From Timema cristinae (lineage: Eukaryota > Arthropoda > Insecta > Phasmatodea > Timematidae), in NCBI GenBank assembly GCA_039000515.1, contig JBCFYV010001001.1, positions 8,308,333 to 8,372,332 on the forward strand: 64,000 nt of DNA, in the 5' to 3' direction. Shown here piece by piece: positions 57,137 to 64,000 of this stretch. A model generated the notes under the pieces. The model did no database searches. It was not told where the DNA came from and worked only from the letters and a program-made list of their open reading frames with translations. The translations under genes and the position numbers were made by a program. Positions within the stretch are counted from its first letter, which is position 1. Every line of letters begins with the position of its first letter.

Positions 57137-57954
57137 TTTATAAGATGTTAAAGTCAATTTTCTGTGTTCAGTAAATATATGAACACGTAACTTATTTATA
57201 AGAAATTCCTTTTTATTTTGGATTTATTATTAATTAAAGATAAGGGATATTGACAAATCTTCACCTAATATGGTTTAATATAGAAACAAATAATTGTTCC
57301 AAGCTATTATTTTTGCATGTCATTGGAAAATACTTCAATACAAAAATAGATAATAATCCATTGAAAATTGTATTTCCCATAAACAGAGCTATAAGGACAA
57401 ATTTTAATCGAAACTCTTAAGTAAAAAAAGTAGATATCCTACTACTACGCACATTAATTCATTTATGAACTTTTTTTATATATAAAATCGCAAATAAAAA
57501 GGAATGACCAAGACCAATATTAATTTTTCAAAATTTTAACGATGATTTTAATACATAAAAGGTGTATAACCCTAACGGGTGGTAAGACATGGTGCTAAAA
57601 AAAATTCACCAATTATTTTATTCGGGCGCTAAAGACACCATCTGTCACAATGACAATGACTTAAATTATATATATGTAGATTTCTCTCTTCGAGGGTTTC
57701 GCCAATTTGCGCTGGAGTTAATGACTTTCTTTCCTAATTGAATCTAGCTCAGAAAGTTCGGAGTAGCTAGGAATAAATCAAGAAAATGAAAGTGCTGTTG
57801 GTAGTTCAGGTATTAGAGTATTGATTCTCCTTCTGGGTCTCGTCTTAACTTGATGTTGGCAGGTAATTATTCTGAGTGTGGGTAGGAGAATCCTAGTTCT
57901 AGCGGACTATGCCGCTTTTTGGCGAGTGGATCCAAGCTTTGTCAGGTGATACTT

Positions 57955-58952
57955 AGTGTTGGAAGGTGATGCTGAGTGTTGGAAGGTGATAATTAGTGTT
58001 GGAAGGGGATGCTAAGTGCTGGAAGGTGATGCCGACTATTTTAAGGTTATGATAAGTTCTGGAAGGTGATTCTGAGTGTTTGAAGGTAATGCTAAGGGTT
58101 GGAAGGTGATGCCGAATGTTGGAAGGTGATGCGAGTGTTGGAAGGTGATGCCGAGTGTTTTGAAGGTGATGTCGAGTGATGGAAGGTGATGCCAAATGTT
58201 GGAGGTGATGCCGAATGTTGGAAGGTGATGCCGAGTGTTGAAGGTGATGCCGAGTGTTTGAAGGTGATGTCGAGTGTTGGAAGGTGATGGCTAGTGTTGG
58301 AAGGTGATGCCAAATGTTGGAAGGTGATGCCGAGTGTTGGAAGGTGATGTCGAGTGTTGGAAGGTGATGCCGAGTGTTTGAAGGTGATGCCGAGTGTTGG
58401 AAGGTGATGCCAAATGTTGAAAGGTGATGCCGAGTGTTGGAAGGTGATGTCGAGTGTTTGAAGGTGATGTCGAGTGTTTGAAGGTGATGTCGAGTGTTTG
58501 AAGGTGATGTAGAGTGTTGGAAGGTGATGCCGAGTGTTTGAAGGTGATGTTCGAGTGTTGGAAGGTGATGCCGAATGTTGGAAGGTGATGTCGAGTGTTT
58601 GAAGGTGATGTCGAGTGTTTGAAGGTGATGTAGAGTGTTGGAAGGTGATGCCAAGTGTTTGAAGGTGATGTCGAGTGTTTGAAGGTGATGTCGAGTGTTT
58701 GAAGGTGATGTAGAGTGTTGGAAGGTGATGCCGAGTGTTTGAAGGTGATGTCGAGTGTTGGAAGGTGATGCCGAATGTTTGAAGGTGATGCTAGTGTTGG
58801 AAGGTGATGTCGAGTGTTGAAAGGTGATGCCGAGTGTTTGAAGGTGATGTAGAGTGTTGGAAGGTGATGCCGAGTGTTTGAAGGTGATGTCGAGTGTTGG
58901 AAGGTGATGCCGAATGTTTGAAGGTGATGGCTAGTGTTGGAAGGTGATGGTA
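57955..58952. repeat. 20 bp minisatellite, copy 2, out of register
   Basis: The same 50 units in the same variant order as 41381-42380, but several units are 19 or 21 bp (for example near 58131, 58160, 58203, 58240, 58551 and 58791). Net length is 998 bp. The indels change which minus frame stays open and produce the 233-codon frame at 57953-58654. Confidence 0.96.
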
Positions 58953-59383
58953 TTCAATGAAAATGCTTGATGTCAACATATTTAGTCAAAAGTAGCATGT
59001 GGCTAGGGCTGAGAGATGCTATCAATATGAATGAAAAAAAATCCATCTCTTCATTCTACTCGTCCAGGATTTTTGAATTTCAACCACCCAAATGATGTAG
59101 GGATGAGAAAGATATAATCTATAGGAAGTATATCCACACTTTCATCTATAAAGAGTTGCAAACCATTCTATGAAAAAAAATTCCACCAAAGAAAACTCCA
59201 GGATTCCAGCCCCGACTCCCCCCTCACTGGCAAACCAGGCAATAGGAGACTGAAACATTTGTCTGCGTGTTTCCTAGGTTGGGTCACTGATTGATGATAA
59301 ATCACCCATTTTTAATACAATAATAAGCATTTAATTAGAGTATTTTAGCATTAAAACATTTAAAAAACATTAAAAATCATTTA

Positions 59384-59676
59384 AAGTATTTAACATGTAC
59401 TTTTTGAACTAATTGTTTATATCATTACACGAGATTTTCTATGACCGAGAGAGAAAGGGCTTAACCATTTTTCATGTAAAGTTATTTTCCCATACATCCC
59501 AGGGATCTTTCAAATGCCCCAATCAACATGGGACTGACGACGTCTTTACTTCCCCTCTGAAGGAAGATGTGCTACGGATTTATATCGTTCAAGAAAAATA
59601 CGTTGACCTCGACTGGGTTTGAACCCAAGAGGATCGGATCCTGAAGTGAGCCTTTACCACAAGACCACCAAGGTCA
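59384..59676 (-). mobile_element. SINE-F copy, antisense, copy 2
   Basis: Counterpart of 42811-43103. Confidence 0.78.
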
Positions 59677-60377
59677 ATTATATTTTGAAAATGTTGAGTC
59701 AATAACAATTATTCTAACCAACCCACCCGTCCAAAGTGCTTATTTTTAAAAAGATTTGTCCTTTATATTTATATCTTATTTTTATTGTCTCATTTCCTCG
59801 TCCAACTCTATCTTTTGAAAAATTAAACTTGTCTCATTTTTCATCTGAGAAACCCACTATGTTTTTACGTTGGCAATCCTGTAGGCAGTTCACTTCAAAA
59901 CAAGATCTCACTGTCGATTGATGAGAAAAGAGGTAGTGGGGGCGAAGGCGTGGGTGAAATTGAACGTAAAATAACATTATGTCAAATAAAGAATAATAAA
60001 AAGTAAGAGCAAAGAAGGAAGAAAATAGGGTTTTAAAATTCACAAGGATAGCATTTGAACACAGCTGCTTTCATTACTGTGCTTGAGTAATAGTGTTCTC
60101 TCCCCTTGTGGAATTGTTGTGTGTTTCATTTCCCTTCGGCTTCCCCTCCTACCTCCTCAATCCAAACTTCTATCCCCCGCATCCCCGAGCTCATTTATAA
60201 AATTAAGTCGGATACACATTTTTTATTTGGGCTTTAGCAATTATTTTAAAGGGGGAAAAAATAACTCAACTTAAAGCGGCTATTTTTGAACGCAGGACAT
60301 CCTTGTGAAATGATTCCGCTAACAGCCTGATTTTTATATGAAAGGGCCTTTTAGAAAAATCAAACTTTTTTGTGACG

Positions 60378-60555
60378 AAAATTGATAACATTTGACTATA
60401 ATTTTAGTGTTATTTTATAGGTATTGATTATCTATCACATATAAAAACTGCAGATATAATTATTTTACGCGTGAAAACGTAAAAGTGGATCTAGTAATTT
60501 TTATATGTGTCAAAGGGAGAGCCTTCCTAAGAAAATTGGATTGTATTTACAGTTC
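60378..60555 (+). repeat. H repeat copy, copy 2
   Basis: Counterpart of 43806-43985. Confidence 0.63.
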
Positions 60556-60567
60556 TGGAAGCGTCTT

Positions 60568-60855
60568 AAATCTTACTACCCATTTATTTCGATGATGCGG
60601 ATGCCAAATCGTTGGTACCACAGGTTTTATTTCCACCGGATCTTGGTACCGTTAGGTTGAATTAATTACGCTAGTAGAGAAAGTATGAAGAAGGTATAGT
60701 TTGAAAGAAAATGTAGCCACAATTGCGTGTAAGGAAAGTTATTAACCATTTAGATAAAATAGCCCACAGTACACCCACCTGGATTCGAGTGCCAGTCTGC
60801 CTGTTACCCAGAAAACTAAGGTATACAATCTTGACGTTTGATCCGAAAGTGAAGA
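60568..60855 (-). mobile_element. SINE-A copy, copy 2
   Basis: Counterpart of 43998-44280. Confidence 0.58.
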
Positions 60856-61105
60856 GAACCAAATAATAATGTTTACATATGAGATTATATTAAGGTGGGA
60901 TTGTAGGGGACGCGAGAAAAGGTAAATGTATTTGCAGTTTTTATATAAAAACATTTTTCTGGCCAAGATAAATAAAATATTGCTCCAGTAGAATAATAGA
61001 GTTTAATTTTCTTCACGTGGTGATATCAGCTTCTTTTTTATTTAGCATATGACAATTTTGACTGGTTGAAACATAATGTTTAATTCGGTCATCTAGATGT
61101 GTAGA

Positions 61106-61376
61106 CCTTTAGCCAATATGGTGGCACAGAAAGTTGCCCTAGTATACCTATGGAAGTTGTCTGCACGTCATATCCTCAATGAGATGAAATGATATAAGTG
61201 ATTATGGAGGTGTGAAGCCAAAAGTGATCTCAAACCTAGCTTAAGCTAACCAACCAAACCCTGGTGGCCGTTGGGATGATTCACTTTTCTGTAAAAATAC
61301 CTTTGGTACTAGCTGGTAATTGAACCCGGGACCTCTATTTTCAAAGCTAGGTGCAATTACCACTATGCTACGGGCC
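61106..61376 (-). mobile_element. SINE-E copy, copy 2
   Basis: Counterpart of 44535-44804. The head lost one base of the GGGG run (GGCCCGTAGCATAGTGG). Confidence 0.8.
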
Positions 61377-61902
61377 GGTTATCATTTGTGGTTGAATAAT
61401 TTTTTGGGAATAGTGGCATTTGATTATAAACTTTTTAAGGTAAAAGAAAAAAAATGTTCATGACATTCCAGGAAACTCTTGACAGACAACGGTTGAGGTC
61501 ACTTTGCGAAGAAAATTACCCTCTGTTTCTTCTGAGAAATATTTTTTTTAAAAATAATAACAGATAAATTCTTGATTGAATGACTTGTTGCAACGAATAG
61601 AAAGAAAGCTGGGAGAGGTGTCGTTTTAAAGTTCTCATCGTGTCGTGAAGAGAAGATATATGTTTTTATTCAACCGAAAGCTAAATATCTATTTAAAGTT
61701 GATATAGTTTTTGACATTTAGCTAGAAAGTCGAATTAGGGCTTATTATATAGATCTTATCCCAATAAAAAATTTAGAAGTGCAATAATCCGCAGCCATCG
61801 CTGCAACGATCCAATAAATAGAAATAGCAAATTGATAATATTATTTGCCGTTTGTCCTGCTATCCTTTGGCCCGTGTTGTCAGGATAAAGAGTTTAAGCA
61901 AA

Positions 61903-62123
61903 GCCTGCTTCGGTGGCCGCATGGTATAGGGTGTCACTCTCACAATAGACTAGACTGCCAATTCAGTGAGTTCGGTGTTCGAATCTTAGTCGGGATGTAC
62001 AGAGAGTGTTTTTCCTAAATATTTTCCCACTGTTCTCCCATGAAATGAGGGTACACTTCATTTAAATTCAAGTTTTCTTCATTCCTAACTTATAATCGTA
62101 TTCAGTAGAGTGCTAAAAAAAAA
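61903..62123 (+). mobile_element. SINE-A copy, copy 2
   Basis: Counterpart of 45330-45552. Confidence 0.76.
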
Positions 62124-63210
62124 GGTTTGGTAGTACACTCCTTTTACCCTGAAAGGTAGTGAGTTTATTTTTCACGTTTCCACTATGACGTAGCTTATAA
62201 GTTATAAAAATAGGACCATAGTGAAATCGACGTCAAGGTGTGTACCATTCGTTTACTCTGAAAGTGATCAAGCTTGCCATGTATTATTCCACTATGGTAT
62301 AGCTTATAAGATATGGCCATGGTGCAACCCGTCAACGAAATACTGTCACATTTTAAGTGATACAGAGTGTACAATGATCATCATCTGATCAAGTTTGACA
62401 TATCTGCAAACTTGGCAGTTCTGTGTGAAACCTGTCAGAGGGTGACTTTCTTCAGGATGCGGTGGCTGGACCTGTCAACTGTCATGACCTGTCACACTTC
62501 ATAATTTGAGGAGCAGGAGCCAATGGCCCTGAGGCACGCATTATCAACGTTATTATCAACCACTGTTAATCGCCTTTTATTATACAAGAGATGATTCGTT
62601 TGAATCAATGGCGTCAATATATTTACTATATCAGCTATCATTTGGATTATAAGGGTGTTTAAAATCATAAACAATTATTCAAAAATAAGTCTAAAATAAG
62701 GGTTCTGTATTGGGCTCAACTCCTTCAAAGCCTGACAACCTTTCAAACCCCTAATCCAAGTAAGTCCAACCCGTGGCCCACGGGTCACTTGTGGTCCCTA
62801 AATTCCTTTTGTGCAGAAATAAACAACCAATTAAGCTATTTTTTTATTGTGTTTGGGCATTTATTTCTATACATTTCATGTATGGCCCTCGGCCAACTTC
62901 TCAAGAACTTATTAAGCTATCTGCCGGAGAAAGGTTGAATATTCCTGCGTTAATCAATATTCAACTTAATCAGGTAAGGCGGGTAAATTTAAGGGGATTC
63001 AGGTCCTACTTCCCTTCTTCAATGACACTGACAACTTTTTTGGAAATTTTTTCCAAGACGTATAATTTTTGTAATCGATTTGCTTCTTCATCAAATATAA
63101 AAATACTATACATAATCCCCATATAAATATAGTTTATTTCCAAGATCTATACTAATTTAATGAAAAGCTTGGTGGAAATTAGTTTTATTTGTTTGTACAT
63201 CCTATGTGTT

Positions 63211-63579
63211 TTAAGGTGGGAGTGAAGGTATCGCGAGTTATAGGCAGAGTTTTTACAGTTTTTTTAACAAAACATTTTTTCGCCAATGCTCCAATAGAAA
63301 CATAAAGAGTTTTATTATATTCTCCAGGTGATCTCAACAGTTATTGACTATCTATCAAGGGTGTCCTGGAATTTAATGACAACATTTTCTCTTCATTTAA
63401 AAAGCGTTTAATCTATTACCACTATGCTCATGACAGATATCCAACAACTTTTATCACCATGTGAAGAAAATTCTATTTCTATTGGAGCAATATTTCATTT
63501 ATTTTGACCCAAAAAAATTTTGCTACAAAAACTGTAAAAAATCTCTCATTAAATCGCGTTCCATACCTCCCCACCTTAA
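63211..63579. mobile_element. TTAA inverted-repeat MITE, copy 2
   Basis: Counterpart of 46633-47003, two bases shorter through T and A run differences. Confidence 0.8.
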
Positions 63580-64000
63580 CCACTGACATTTAGTCATGTT
63601 TTCATCTTTATTGTTCACATAGTAAAATGTTATTTTTATTTTAAAATCAAAATAGCCTCACATCATTGGACACGCACACTTAATATGAGTCTAACCTCGT
63701 CTGGTTACTTTATTACAAGGAGCTCAAGATTTGAGTCGTAACTGATTGTACTGGCCATGCATTTTCATTAAATGGTTTTACAATCTCCTTTCATGACAAT
63801 ACGTGCTAATTTCACCAAAATCCTACTGTCCTCATTCGTTACCCCATTAGCTTAGTTAAAATGTGTATAGTCAGTACGAAGGGTAAAACATGGCGGGAAA
63901 AAAATTACACGAATGGAAATAGCTAGACCATTTTTGTCACGATAAATTGGAATGGTAAGTTACCATCTATGAGTGTTCACATTTTTTCCGTGAATCATTT

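Larger units (their letters stand above)
51663..64000 (+). repeat. Duplicated 12.3 kb block, copy 2
   Basis: Same sequence and same order as 35113-47423. In the first 450 bp after the gap many positions are replaced by A or T runs (for example around 51955-52015), a pattern expected of weak consensus at a contig end. Further in, differences are mostly single-base indels plus occasional substitutions, and one 7 bp insertion near 62405. It continues to the window edge. Confidence 0.97.

Noticed and set aside
57953..58654. 233-codon minus-strand frame, the longest in the window, repeating SPSNTRHHLPTL-like peptides
   Set aside because: It is the 20 bp minisatellite read on the strand whose consensus has no stop in any frame. 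The 20-residue period is simply three DNA units. In copy 1 the same DNA gives two 120-codon frames instead, so the frame depends on indels.
1..64000. A novel defence system or gene cluster
   Set aside because: There is no set of adjacent intact genes anywhere in the window. The structure present is repeats, transposons and an assembly duplication.

Overview
This window is eukaryotic nuclear DNA, very probably from an invertebrate animal. It is AT-rich, has no bacterial-style gene packing, and is filled with tRNA-derived SINE copies, foldback and inverted-repeat elements, microsatellites, minisatellites and one decayed Helitron. Two runs of exactly 100 N (11956-12055 and 51563-51662) are scaffold-gap placeholders, so the window spans at least three contigs. 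The species cannot be fixed from the sequence. I found no convincing host protein gene, tRNA, rRNA or CRISPR array; nearly all short ORFs lie in repeats or AT-rich noncoding DNA.

Layout. 1-11955: sparse sequence with many antisense copies of one SINE family (called SINE-A here), two copies of a second family (SINE-B), a (GT)n tract at 2587-2664 and a G-quadruplex-like C-run at 8520-8548. 12056-13830: an unclassified element carrying a degenerate array of about 143 bp units in inverted orientation on each side of a short head; a relative lies at 24650-25540. 15381-15755: a roughly 60 bp minisatellite. 18430-28820: a patchwork of at least five tRNA-headed SINE families and a 130 bp hairpin at 23967-24096. 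29213-32661: a 3.4 kb minus-strand Helitron with both termini recognisable and a broken N-terminal Rep-helicase reading frame. 32818-33052: a 235 bp foldback MITE.

35113-47423 and 51663-64000 are two near-identical direct copies of the same 12.3 kb of sequence, about 16.55 kb apart. Copy 2 starts on the first base after the second N gap and is still matching at the window edge. Each copy carries the same ordered set: a GC-richer unclassified segment, a TTAA-flanked inverted-repeat element with a SINE nested in it, several SINEs, a 50-unit 20 bp minisatellite, and a second TTAA-flanked element. The copies differ mainly by one-base indels, and the worst mismatches lie next to the gap. That pattern fits an uncollapsed haplotype or unpolished contig overlap better than an old segmental duplication.

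The most interesting biology is the modular SINE population. At least six different tRNA-like heads are present. Two 3' tail cassettes are each shared by two otherwise different heads, which suggests that unrelated SINEs recruited the same LINE-type tails. All names SINE-A to SINE-G and 'H repeat' are provisional labels for this window only.
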